Assembly: GCA_016705335.1 (NCBI GenBank)
Contig: JADIYN010000002.1
Location: forward strand, 186,001-250,000
DNA: 64,000 nt
Reading direction: 5' to 3'
DNA from: Draconibacterium sp.
GTDB lineage: Bacteria > Bacteroidota > Bacteroidia > Bacteroidales > Prolixibacteraceae
In this document: in pieces, positions 1-10,937 of the stretch
Layout of the letters: every line of letters begins with the position of its first letter
How positions within the stretch are numbered: the stretch's first letter is position 1
The notes under the pieces: model-generated
Told to the model about the DNA's origin: nothing
Database searches by the model: none
What the model saw: only the letters and a program-made list of their open reading frames with translations
Program-made: the position numbers and the translations under genes

Positions 1-867
1 CAGTAATTGTCATTGTTGTGGTTCCGTATGGTACTGTAACCTCGTAAATATCAGTTTCTGTTTCAAATGCGGGGTCCATTGTTCCTACATTTGTAGCCAG
101 ATTTTCCAGCTTTGGGTTTGTAAGATCAAGCCCTAAAAATTCGCCGGCAGCTTGTGCAATCGTATGTTGGTCAAGTGTGCCATCATAAATATTGAATTCC
201 AAAAGAGATGCATTATAATTTGGATCGTTCCAACCGTCAACTCCCCTGAAAAGATTCGCAACATCGGTACCCAACGTACTAACATAATCCGCACCGGTTG
301 GTGTTGTGGCTATAATAACACCATCAATATAATATGTAAGTGCTTCAGCATTCAATACAGCAACAATATGGTGTATTTTTCCGTCATCCACTTCATAACC
401 ACCCATTAGTGCAGTAACGGTAGTACTTCCGTTATTGGTTTCAATTCTTGTTTCATTACCAGATCTTGTCGGCTGAATCCAGAAACATCTATTTCCAGGA
501 GTAGCGGTTCCAAAATAGGCTAACATGGTAAAACTTGAATTTAACAATTCACCCGTTTCAACAAATGCCTCAAGCGTGACCGCTGAATAGGTATTCAATG
601 CCAGAGCTACACCATCCAGCGAAATCCATCCATCGCTGTTAACAGTTGCACCCGAAACTGTAGCTTTTCCGTCGGCGATGGTAAGTTTAGTACCACCGAT
701 TGTACCGTTTACAGTACCTACCTGATCAAAAACCGTAGTTTCATCGTAGGTTCCTGAATCAAAAGTGTAGGAGTGTTTTAAAGTTGCCTGCCCAAAGGCT
801 GCAGACGCGCCGAAAAAGCTGACAAACGTTAAGAATGTCCAAAATTTTAAAAGTAAATTTTCTTTCA
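1..867 (-). CDS. Secreted LamG-domain protein with cadherin-like domain, cut by left edge
   Basis: Frame is open from the ATG at 867 to the left edge, so only the N-terminal ~289 residues are here. They begin with a signal peptide (MKENLLLKFWTFLTFVSFF, ending near AAFGQ). A LamG/concanavalin-like jelly-roll follows (about residues 30-240; features such as DGKIHHIVAVLN and TYYIDGVIIA are typical). At the cut is the start of a cadherin-like beta-sandwich (NPKLENLATNVGTMDPAF, then YEVTVPYGT). Such modules usually bind polysaccharide next to a catalytic domain, which would lie beyond the window, so the activity is unknown. It heads its own transcription unit: an operator-like repeat lies about 80-115 bp upstream. 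The signal peptide implies export. Confidence 0.8.
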
Positions 868-945
868 TAATCGTTTAAATTTTAAGTGTTTTATCAGTAC
901 TATTTTATGGTTGAAATATAGTTTATATGAATATTTTAACGAAAG

Positions 946-981
946 CACATTTTCGACATTTAATGTTCACAAATTCGTCAA
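946..981 (-). promoter_or_regulatory. HTCS operator-like direct repeat upstream of LamG gene
   Basis: Plus-strand CACAAATTCGTCAA at 968-981 matches the motif shared by five operon heads in this locus. A weaker copy (10 of 14 bases) sits exactly 22 bp closer to the gene at 946-959. A -7-like element (reverse complement TATATTTC, 913-920) follows at about the same spacing as at the other sites. Found by eye. Confidence 0.5.
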
Positions 982-1146
982 GTAAAATTTATGCTGTTAT
1001 TCTTAAAGTGTAAGTATTACATTTATTTAAAAAGTGACATTTTTCAACACTTTTAATACTCAGTTGAGTTCTTTTGTTAGAAAATTAATTTCCAATGTAT
1101 ATCCTGCAATTAATTTTATTTTAACCACTATCCTTTTAACCGTTTG

Positions 1147-3733
1147 TTACTTTAAACTGATCAATTTTGCAGGTAATTTGCCCTCAGCTTTTAGTATATA
1201 ACTTCCGGCTGACAGAGAACTTATAATTAAAGTTTTCGATACAACTGATTCCAACTGTTTTTGCCCGGTTAAATCAAATACCTCAACAAGTGTGGGCTCA
1301 TCAAAATTAAAATGCACAACCTGTTTTGCCGGATTTGGATAAAATTCAAGAGAACGACGCAACGACAAATCATTAATACCGGTTTCAACATCCGGCTGAT
1401 CAGCGGCGAAATCTATTACCATCCAGCCAAAATCATCAGTTTGCATGGCAGATTCCCCTCCCGATATTTCCCTGTGTTTGATAATTTCAAATCGTGAATC
1501 AACCGTTTTTGAATATCGCAATGTGGAAGCAAAAGTATCATTTGTAGATTGCAGGCCTGCAAAAAGAGCTGGTTCTGTGTAAGTTGAATCATACGGTATT
1601 GCTACCAAATCAGAAGAAATGCCATTTTCACCGTAATTCGTCCCAACTGTAATACGCTTTCCTTCAACTATTCCTTTCCCTTGCTCAATTGCTAAATAAT
1701 TGATACAATTCGAAACCGGTTGTGGTTACATTGCGCACACCAACAGTTAATGGATACAAATTACCGTCAGACGCTATTGTGCAAAATACTACCGGTTCAG
1801 TATCAAATACCTGATCAAAGTTTACAGTTTTCCTTTCGCGTGTTATTCCTGTCAATGATTTGGCCTCGGCTTTAAGTCCCCCAAAATCGTATGAACCGGC
1901 CGGGATACCCAAAGCTGCAATATCTTCTGATTTTGTTAGTTTTGAATTGCTTAGATACAGCCAGGGTTCGAAGTAAAAATTAAATGAATTGTTTGTGGTT
2001 GCAGTCACTTTTTGCGTGATAGGAATCTGGTAATTGGAAACTTCATTTGAAAAGAGCTGCTCTCCATTTGCAGTAAAATTTTGAGCTGATATGTAATTTT
2101 ACCCTGAACCATCGTATCCAGCGGATCGAGGGTAAAAAGGCTTTGAAATATCAGTGCCGGAGTAGATGGTTTCAAAGTCTCCGTCATTCACCTTTTTCGC
2201 GATACTATACTCCCGGCTGAGTTCTCCGTTGTTATCTTCCCAACTTAAACGAATTGAATGTTTCAATGAAAAATACCGGTAATTCAGTTCTGGCTTGGTA
2301 TAACTCCAGTGCGGGATCACTTGTTTCTCGCTGTTGTAGGCTATATGCGATTTATTCGCTGTATAATATTCACCGGCTTTTGTTAATCCGCTATTCAATA
2401 TCATGGCACGACAGTCCTCAACCCAATCGTAGATAAAATAGCGTTCAACAAAACTGGCAGTATCCAAAACCTGGAGGATTCCTTTTATGTTGTTTAATTG
2501 TTTTTGAGCATTGGCTGTCGTGTAAGCCCTGTTGGCATCGGGCCACCATTCGGTAGTCCAGTTTGCACCGTTGTTCCATTCGGTTATCCATAGTGGCCGC
2601 CCGGTTTGTTCATGAATATATTTCAAATCGTTATACCAGTTTTGGGGTGATTTTCCGCCCCAGTAACAATGCAATGCTACAAAATCGACCCGGTAATTTA
2701 ATTCATCGCACTTATTTATAAAATCGAACAGGTTTCCTCCATTTCCGCCCCAGGGATTCGACCAGGCAGGGGAACCTATCCGAAGTCCTGATTTCATCAT
2801 ATCCGGCCATTGCTCAATCATATCATTGAAATTCTTATTTGCCTGATCAGGGCGGTCGGGTTCGTTAAAACCAAGCAGATGAGTAATGTTTTGTTTGCTG
2901 TTAATATCGTTCCACGAAGGCCAACCTCCATTTTGCCGAATAGCCACATATTCAACATCGGTTGATGAATTGCCACCAATGTTCCAGTCATAATAATTCG
3001 TGGCATTTATATCATTTGGATTCCACCCGGCTTTGCCTTTTTTTGTAACCCATTCGTATTCAAATATTCGAATAAACGAAGCTGTACCGTACAATTCTGC
3101 CGGCATCACATTAAATACAAGGTCCTCTTTGTCGGCAATAAACACACGGCTATATCCTGTTCCGTCGTCGTTACTGGCAAAGGTTGCCATGTATCCGCGC
3201 TTTAATTTGAATGATTTTATGGTATTATCAAATTCCCCAAGATGGTTATGATAGGTTTCAATAGTTAGTTGGTTCGAATTTCCTCCAAAATTATCTTCGG
3301 TATAAATTGAAAGCGGTTTATAGCCATAACCAAATGGCATAATAACGGTTCCGTGTGCGTACATGGCAACCCTGCCATTCACTCCAACTTTCAGCGTTTC
3401 ACCATTGATTAATACACCCGAAATATGATTAGCAATTACTTCTGAAGGACGAATGTTGTCGAAAAACAGCCAGGCATCTTCATGATTCAGTGAAATGGTG
3501 CTGTTGATCAGTGGAGAATTTTCAGAGGTCAGATGCAATTCTATTGCTGAGGAAAGAACCCTGTTTTCATCGGTTAAATTTTCAATTGTTTGCTTTTCAA
3601 TTGCATTTGATGAAAATGTAAGGCTCGTTATTAATAAAAACAGAAATAACTTGGCAAAAACTAAACTGCAACAACAATAATTTCGATTTCTGATTTGAAA
3701 AGATATCCAGTTATACAATCCGTGAAAACTCAT
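1147..3733 (-). CDS. GH128-like glycosidase with T9SS tail (frameshifted)
   Basis: The N-terminal ~544 residues carry a hydrophobic signal segment (LFLFLLITSLTFSS), a beta-rich domain (about 60-220) and a GH128/Asl1-like TIM barrel. HLLGFNEPDRPDQ supplies the acid/base Glu and GRPLWITEWNNG the nucleophile. An FN3-like domain, a linker and a T9SS sorting tail (FYPNPAKQVVHFNF... KLISLK) follow. GH128 enzymes characteristically cleave beta-1,3-glucan. The frame breaks three times: a T run near 2137, an A run near 2099, and near 1700. Undoing the first two restores an FN3 strand (TLDPLDTMVQGK). I read this as one gene of ~860 residues. It is co-transcribed behind the GH30-like gene with ~20 bp between them. 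The extreme N-terminus is uncertain. Confidence 0.72.
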
Positions 3734-3753
3734 CTTTTTTATTTTTTTTCGGA

Positions 3754-6566
3754 CTAATGATTAATAATAATTTTGCTTGTCAGTATTTCTTCTCCGTTAA
3801 TTAATTCAAGCATGTAAATTCCGTTTGGTATATCAGAAACATTTATTTCTCCACTTTGCATGTTGCGTAAATCCTTTTGCAATATCAGCTTTCCATAAAT
3901 TGTGTAAAGATTTAGTACTGCCTCACCCGTTTCAATCTGATTGTTGAATTTGTATTTCAGAATGTCGTTTGCAGGAACCGGGTAAACAGTAAATTTTGTT
4001 TCAGCCTTACCGGCGATAACAGGCACATTTGTGGCAACATCTGAAACAATTCCGGCAATTTCTTCGGCTGACAAAACATAGTTGTATAGTCTGAAATCAT
4101 CAATATAACCATCGAACATTGGAACCGATTCCTGACCCCTTCCAATATAATTTAAGATTGGTTTAAAATCCAGCGGACTTACATTGATTGAACCTGATTC
4201 ATTTACAAGTTTTCCATTTACAAATATCTGTGCCCCCAGCGAACCAAGAGTAACAGCCACATGTGTCCATTCCCCTGTGGGAATTGCCGGTGCGTCAAGC
4301 CTTTGTTCGGCACTACCGTTCTTAACCGACAACCTTAACCGTGGTGTAAGATTTATATATTCTGACTGATTGTTGCCAAAATCAAAAATGCGTTGCCATG
4401 GAGTTCCGCCATTCCAGTAAACCCAGGTTGCAATTGTAATCTCTTCCTGGTTTGCCACATTATATGGTAATTGCAGAAAATTATCGTCTCCGTTCAGAAT
4501 TAAAGCATGATTACCTGCCTTACCACCGATAAACGAAATTTCGCCAAACGATGCACTGTGGTTCAGGTTTATTGTGCTATCCTGAAGATTACCTTCAAAC
4601 TTCAAATTCATTACAAGGGTACTGTCGCCGGTTGTATTTGCCTGAACCGGGCCGGAATAATCAGAGCTGTTCAGTGACTTATCAACCGCTTTTACCTTAT
4701 AGAAATATTGACTTGTTATTGTGGCAGTGTTATCTACAAAAGAAGTTGTGGGAACTTTTCGTGCGATTGTATTATATGGGCCATTTTCTGATTCGGAACG
4801 AAAAACAGTGTAGCCGGCAATATCATCTTCCTGGCTGGCAGCCCAGTCTAACCGAACAGATTCAGCATTGGCTGTTGCTATCAGATTATTTGGGCTTGAC
4901 GGAGCTTCAAACTCAACAGTTGCATCAACCGGAATAAATCGCCATTGCTGACTGGTTCTTCCATTCTTCTCCCATTGAACAACACTGGCACTATTCGCAA
5001 CACTTGCATTGTTTATATCCAGACAAAGTGCGCTATGCCGGCTACGAATATAAAACCAGCCATCTTCGGAATATTCAGGATACCATTGCTGGTTGCCTCC
5101 TTTTGTATCATCCCAGATAGCAATGTTTCCACCATTGTCAAGCGACCAGTTATATACGTCAAGCGATTTACCACTGTTTACTGCCGTGATTGTGAAATAA
5201 CTAAAATCACCACCAATGCGCGTACTTACAGGGGTAACATTCCATTGCTGATAAACAGCCCTGTATTTGTTGCCTGACGCACATTTGTGCCGGCCGCAGA
5301 AGATCCTCCGGCTACTTCCATCACTTTCCCGCTATTCCGGTTTACCAAAAGATATTTTCCATTAATAACAGGCTGTATATCATCACCCCAGGTAATATTC
5401 ACCACATTCTCGGCATTGGTTTGCCCCTGCTGGTAACCGGTACCACCGGGAATCTCAACCTGATATTCACGTTGGGGGCCATGACCGTCGTAAAAAACAT
5501 CCCTGTCTTTTGAAATAAAAGAATATGTTGTTGTTACTGCCTGTCTTTCCGACGAGCCAACAAAAGCCTGAACCTTTCCATCAGGATTTTTGTAAACCGA
5601 AGCTGCCGTCCAGTTTTGCCTGTGTTCAGCATATGCCAGGCGCACACCATCACTGGCTTTTACAAATTCTCCACGGGCAAGATCAGCCGTTCCCCACCAA
5701 ATACCGGTTTGTAGACCATATTCTACACCAACCATTGACTCCATTACATTATGCAATTCGTCGTTGGTGGCATGGTGTCCATTGGCATGAACCGATTTAT
5801 AAAAAGTGGCATAATTGTCGAAACTTCCAGCCAATTGGTGTGTATTTCCTTCATCCAGCCAACTTTTTAAGGTGTTGTACCAGGGTAATGCCTGGTCACA
5901 ATTTAGCGTGTTACCACCGGAAATTCTTATGGAATCAAACCTTGAATTTTTTCTTAACTCAACGGCAATGTTTAAAAAGTCCTGAATGGTCCCCTGACCC
6001 GTATATGTATAATCAGGTTCGTTAAATGGTGATACTGAAATAACATCACGTCCGGCTTCCTGATGCATTCTTGTGGTAACATCGATAAGTGCCGCCCAAT
6101 TTGCCGGATTGCCATAAAAATAAGAATGAACACTGGGATGATCACAATTAAGTGCAACCTGAGTATTCCTGGGCAACCACTTATTAATGATATCTATTCT
6201 CAGATTTGTATTTGTAAGTGCCTGTCCCTGCAATTCTCCATTAACCAAAGGTAATGTTGGCATAAACGACGATCGCACCACATCAATCTGATCTGCTCCC
6301 ATAAAAGCAATACCCCGTCTAATGTTGATTTCGCTTAACCAGGCCAGATCAAGCCCCCAGATAATGGGCTTGTTAACTCCAATATCAGATATGCTAAAAG
6401 GTACTGTTCTGTCAGAAATTGGATATGCCGCAAGATTATCTCCCGCACTGCTGATTTTTTCGTATGTAAAAGTAATTTGTGCAGAAATCGGGGTAATTTC
6501 CAATCCAAAGCACAATACGGATAACATTGAAATTATTCCCCATTTCATGAATTTGCCTTTCAACAT
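3754..6566 (-). CDS. Secreted GH30-like (clan A) glycosidase with ricin, FN3, LamG and T9SS domains (frameshifted)
   Basis: The start at 6566 (MLKGKFMKWGIISMLSVL) gives a clean signal peptide; an in-frame ATG lies at 6659. Residues ~30-350 are a clan A TIM barrel with ISVSPFNEPDYTY (acid/base Glu) and a probable nucleophile in ESMVGVEYG. A ricin-type lectin begins at GKYLLVNRNSGKVMEVAGG; in another frame it continues as QQWNVTPV and HSALCLDINNASV. An FN3 domain, a LamG domain and a T9SS sorting tail follow (FTVYPVPANDILKYKFN, end KIIINH). One frameshift near 5245 is repaired by removing one T (GLF becomes GLYQQW). The reconstructed ~935-residue enzyme heads a two-gene operon with the GH128-like gene. 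Family assignment is tentative, since the barrel is divergent; fold and secretion route are clear. Confidence 0.7.
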
Positions 6567-6631
6567 TGTATTTGAAATTCTGTTTTCAAACCGGTTTGTT
6601 TTATTGTTCATTCGAGTCGTGTTCAAACAAA

Positions 6632-6699
6632 CAAATTTACGAACAATGTCAAAAGCCATGTGTCACAAATAAGTCAATTACATATTTGAAACTCTGCAA
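6632..6699 (-). promoter_or_regulatory. Promoter and HTCS operator-like repeat for GH30-like operon
   Basis: A minus-strand -7 element TAAATTTG (plus CAAATTTA, 6632-6639) lacks a correctly spaced -33 TTG. Instead CACAAATAAGTCAA (6664-6677) begins 25 bp upstream of it, with a weaker copy (10 of 14) exactly 22 bp further at 6686-6699. The rest of the ~390-bp gap up to 6957 shows no gene. The layout suits an activator-dependent promoter. Found by eye. Confidence 0.5.
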
Positions 6700-6957
6700 A
6701 TAGTATTTTAACCCGGTTATAACTTTTTGAATTGTAAGAGTTTTTATGATTGTCCGGATAAAAAAAATTACGTTCTTGCAAATCTTTTATTAAAAGTGAG
6801 ATTTTCTTTTCTTCAATATTTTTCAGTTCCGTTATGTACAAAAATACTGTCGATTTAGAATTAACCCTTTTAATAATAAGGCCAGCAGGAACGTAATAAA
6901 TTATAGGAATCAGTAACTTTCATCATTTATTACCGGATTCCAATAATAAGTCTTCAA

Positions 6958-8676
6958 TTACCAGAAATAGATATAAAATGCGGTTGTAATGCCAAGTATA
7001 ATTGCTGAATGAATAATATCCCAGTGATTCCAGCTGGCTCTTGAAATTGCTTTTTGTTCAGCCGAAACCGATGCAAATGTGAGACCCTGTAATTGTGAAG
7101 CCTCTGCCTGTTTTGTAAACTGACTGACAACATAAATTACCACTAAACTCAGAATTAACATTCCCCCACTGAAAAACAACCAGTTAACTCCATAAAACAC
7201 CTCGTAAAACCAATTACTCACCCCTGTATCAGCGGCCCAAAGTTTTACATCAGTATAACCTTCGGCTTTGGCAAGTGATGTGTACATTACTTTCGCACTA
7301 ATGCGAATAACACCTACCACAAAACCTGTTATCATACCCCACATTCCGGCTTTTGGTGTGGCTTTGGTCCAAAGTACACCCAACAAAAAAGCCGCAGCGA
7401 TTCCGGGAGAAAGAACAGATTGAACATCCTGCAGATATACGTACAGCACGCTTCCTACACTGCGCATAATCGGTATCCACAAAATACCAAGGATAACTAC
7501 AACAATGGTGGCCATTCGTCCAACACTTAAGAGTTTCTTTTCGCTTGCTTCGGGCTTGTATTTTTTATAAAAATCGATGGTAAACAGCATGGCCGATGAA
7601 TTAAAAAGAGAAGCCAGAGAACTCATCAAAGCGGCCAGAATACCTGCAACTACCAATCCTTTTACACCGGCTGGAAGAAGGGTGGAAACAAGGGTTGGAA
7701 ATGCGGCATCAGAAGATGTTAAAACAAATACCTTCCCATTTAAGACGACACCTTTTTGAGCCATGGCAAAAGCGATCATACCCGGAATCATAAATAGGAA
7801 AACCGGTGTTAGTTTCAGATAAGCGCCAAAAATACTTCCTCTGCGGGCCTGTGTTTCATTTTTACCTGACAATACGCGTTGAACAATATACTGGTCGGTA
7901 CACCAATACCAGAAACCAATTACTGCGGAACCGATAAACACACCCAGCCAAGGGAAATTCTCATCGCGGTTGCTTCTGATAAGGTTCGTCATTGTGTCAC
8001 CGTATTCGTTTATTTGCACGGCACTTGTAATTCGCATCATTTCGTCCCATCCACCAAGCGCCCGCAAGCCGAGAACCACAATTATTAATGAACCCAGCAA
8101 CAAAATGGGGGTGTGCAAAATTGAAGTGTACAACACCGATTTCATACCTCCAATGACAGTATAAATGGCTGTAATCAATACTAATCCACTTGCCGAAATC
8201 CAGAAGAAATCGATGCCCCAAATAGACTCAATTCCAAATACTTCCTTAAAGACCAATCCTCCGGCATAAACAGTTACTGCAACTTTTGTCAGCACATAAC
8301 TTACCAGCGAAATCAGCGATAATATTGTTCTGGATTCTTTGTTATATCGTCGTTCCAGAAATTCCGGCATAGTAGTGACCATACTTCTTGAATAGAATGG
8401 AACAAAAACCCATCCGAGTACAAGTATCATCCAACCCTGAATTTCCCAGTGTGCCATGGCCATACCGCTTGAAGCGCCGGCACCCGCAAGCCCAATCAGG
8501 TGTTCAGAACCAATATTCGATGCGAAAATTGAAGCACCAATTGCCAGCCATGTTGCATCCCGTCCGGCTAAAAAGTAGTCTCCTGAAGTTTCATCCTTTT
8601 GCTTAAAAACCCAAACAACAATTCCAATAAGAACAGCCCCAAATGCGGCAATTACAATCCAATCCAATAAAGCCAT
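6958..8676 (-). CDS. SSS-family sodium:solute (sugar) symporter
   Basis: Intact 572-residue integral membrane protein of the sodium:solute symporter family (SGLT-like). Hydrophobic segments run from LLDWIVIAAFGAVLIGIVVW to a C-terminal helix; about 14 are expected. The family features SNIGSEHLIGLAGAG near residue 55 and TVIGGMKSVLYTS near 185 are visible. The family couples sodium influx to uptake of sugars or similar small solutes across the inner membrane. It is the last gene of the five-gene run GH27-GH51-GH2-GH43-symporter, so monosaccharides (galactose or arabinose) or short oligosaccharides released by those enzymes are the likely cargo; that specificity is inference. Its presence next to glycosidases without SusC/SusD in view makes it the only visible uptake route of this operon. 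Confidence 0.88.
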   Translation of the reverse strand: MALLDWIVIAAFGAVLIGIVVWVFKQKDETSGDYFLAGRDATWLAIGASIFASNIGSEHLIGLAGAGASSGMAMAHWEIQGWMILVLGWVFVPFYSRSMVTTMPEFLERRYNKESRTILSLISLVSYVLTKVAVTVYAGGLVFKEVFGIESIWGIDFFWISASGLVLITAIYTVIGGMKSVLYTSILHTPILLLGSLIIVVLGLRALGGWDEMMRITSAVQINEYGDTMTNLIRSNRDENFPWLGVFIGSAVIGFWYWCTDQYIVQRVLSGKNETQARRGSIFGAYLKLTPVFLFMIPGMIAFAMAQKGVVLNGKVFVLTSSDAAFPTLVSTLLPAGVKGLVVAGILAALMSSLASLFNSSAMLFTIDFYKKYKPEASEKKLLSVGRMATIVVVILGILWIPIMRSVGSVLYVYLQDVQSVLSPGIAAAFLLGVLWTKATPKAGMWGMITGFVVGVIRISAKVMYTSLAKAEGYTDVKLWAADTGVSNWFYEVFYGVNWLFFSGGMLILSLVVIYVVSQFTKQAEASQLQGLTFASVSAEQKAISRASWNHWDIIHSAIILGITTAFYIYFW

Positions 8677-8715
8677 GATTTAGTTTTTTATTTGTTTATA
8701 CTTAATTAAAGTTAA

Positions 8716-10907
8716 TTATTTTTCAATGCAAGATTCAATTCCTTTAAAAGTTGGTTTTACTTCCAAAATATTTCCATTCGCATCAAATTCCATTTTATCG
8801 ATGCATACTTCACGGTGAAAACCTCCTGAACCGCGGGGCATTTCAACACCTTTCGGATAGGTAAAACGATGGTAAACGAGGTACCATTCATCTTTACCCG
8901 GAATCTGAATGGCTGAATTGTGGCCTGTTGCAAAAATATTGGTCACTGAATCACGCTGAATCACAATGTTTTTTTCAGGAATAGAAAGTTTACCCATTGG
9001 CGAATCGGAAATTGCATAGCGAACTTTATAATTCGGACTGCGGGTATCGTCTTCCGACCACATAAAATAGTAAGTTCCATTGCGGTAGATCACTGAAGTT
9101 CCTTCGCGGAAAGTATTGTCAATGTTGAATGTTTTTAGTGTATTCATTTTAAGAGAAATCATATCGTCGTTCAGTTCGGCACCGGCCATGTAACCATTTC
9201 CCCAATACAGGTAGCTTTTACCGGTTTTGGGATCAGTGAAAACATCCGGATCGATTTCCTGTCCTCCTTTTATTCCTTTGGGTTTGAAATCAATAAGTGC
9301 TTTTCCACTATCGGTGAAAGGCCCGGTTGGATGGTCAGCCACAGCTACCCCGATTTTTTGCGCCGCTGTGAAATAATAAAAATATTTGTATTCATCACCT
9401 ATTTTCTTTTCGATAATACAAGGTGCCCATGCGTTGCGGTTGGCCCAGCTCACATCTTTTTTCAAATCAAGAATGGTTCCTTCGTCATTCCAGTCAACAA
9501 GATTTGCTGAAGAGAAGGTTTTGAAATAATAACCCGACCATCCGTCAAATCCATCGGTTGTAGGATAAATGTAAAAACTATCGGTTTTTTCAGCATACAA
9601 AATATCAGGGTCGGCATAATATCCTTCAAGCACCGGATTGTGGTCTTCAGAAACTGTCACCTCATACTTCAATTCCGACTTGTCAGCTGCTGAAATTATG
9701 TATGCTACCGGACCTTTTGAAAAATCCTGCGGACCTTCAGGTTTTACTGAGAACCCCGGCCAACATTCAAATTGCGGATCAAAGGCAGTGAGATCCACTC
9801 CTCTTTTTACCGGAAGGTGAATAGTTGCAGTCTCACTGTTCAAATCTATATTTAGCTTTTTCAGAAAGGGTGATTTTATCTCCACCATTGGATCATCAGA
9901 CCTCCCCCACTTTCCAATCAATCTTTGCATTTCTTTCCCTGTGATGGGTAAAACTGTTCCATGCCGCGGGTGAAAGTTCATGCTGATTTCCTCATCAATG
10001 ATTTCAAAATGCTCAAGATCACTGCTTTTTGTGAACTGGTAACGGCCTGAGCCATATACATCATACATCAGAATCCATTTGTCCGAATTATTTAATTTAA
10101 AAACTCCTGAACCTTCAACACTAGCAGTTTCCTTGTCTATTCGCTCAAAATCCTGATAAGTGTAACCTTCCGTGAGTTTATCCGAAATAGCCAGTTTTAT
10201 TCCCGGTTCACCACTTTCTGATTTGTGGAAAAGATAAAACTTATCGTCTTTTTTTATGATATCCCCATCAATGCAGGCATTGTTTGCCGGATTATACAAC
10301 AGCTGTTTTGGAGCCGATTCAAAAGATGTAAAATCTTCGTTGGCATAAGCAAAGTAAATGATATCAGGAAATCTGCCCTTATTTTTCATCGAAAAATAAA
10401 CCATGTATTTACCTGCCTCTTCGTCGTAAATGGTTTGTGGTGCCCAAACACGGTCCACATCGCCAAATTCTGCCGGAAAGGTTTCGGGAATATTTACAAA
10501 TGAAGATTCCCAATTTATCAGATCGGTTGATTTCATTAATATCAGGGCGAAATTATTCCAGCCCTGTTCGGGCACATACAAATCGGTGGCAACCATGTAA
10601 AATGTTTTATCATCGGCTCCTCGCAAAATATGCGGATCGCGTACACCACCCGAAGTACTGATTTCTCTGGAATCCAGAACAGGTTCATTGTTGTTTAATG
10701 CCCGGTAATTATATCCATCGATACTTACCGCAAAGCGAATGGCTTCCTCGCCTGGCCCGTTGCCGGTGAAATAGGTAAACAAATAGCCGGATAGTTCATT
10801 ACCCGCTGATTTTTCAAATTGCAGGCATTTAAAACAAACACAATGGCGACACCCGTAAAAATCATAAAAATGGAGAGTATCTTTTTTCTGTGAAATGAGA
10901 AATTCAT
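8716..10907 (-). CDS. Tandem double-GH43 lipoprotein (frameshifted at N-terminus)
   Basis: Starts at 10907 with MNFSFHRKKILSIFMIF and a lipobox (FVLNAC). One A is missing from an A run near 10820; restoring it joins the signal to SAGNELSGYLFTYFTGN. Domain 1 (about 45-330) is a divergent GH43 five-blade propeller (VRDPHILRG, DGDIIKK). Domain 2 (about 400-725) is a canonical GH43 with catalytic Asp in GYYADPDILY, the pKa-tuning Asp region IDPDVFTDP and acid Glu in FREGTSVIY. GH43 enzymes act on arabinosyl or xylosyl links; alpha-L-arabinofuranosidase or arabinanase is most likely beside two GH51s. It should sit on the outer membrane or in the periplasm as a lipoprotein. It is the fourth gene of the GH27-to-symporter operon, 30 bp after the GH2. 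Confidence 0.8.
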
Positions 10908-10937
10908 TTTCGTATCTATTATTTTTTATTGAATTCG

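Noticed and set aside
152..409. Open frame on the plus strand near the left edge
   Set aside because: It lies antisense to the LamG gene, whose frame is open from 867 to the edge and has a signal peptide and family motifs; the plus-strand product has none.
2099..2101. In-frame TAA in the GH128-like gene taken as a true nonsense codon
   Set aside because: The segment before it reads as FN3 only in a neighbouring frame (TLDPLDTMVQGK), so two opposite one-base slips explain it better than a stop mutation.
4551..5277. Two plus-strand open frames of 110-128 codons
   Set aside because: They oppose the ricin/FN3/LamG part of the GH30-like gene, which is readable on the minus strand after one frame repair.
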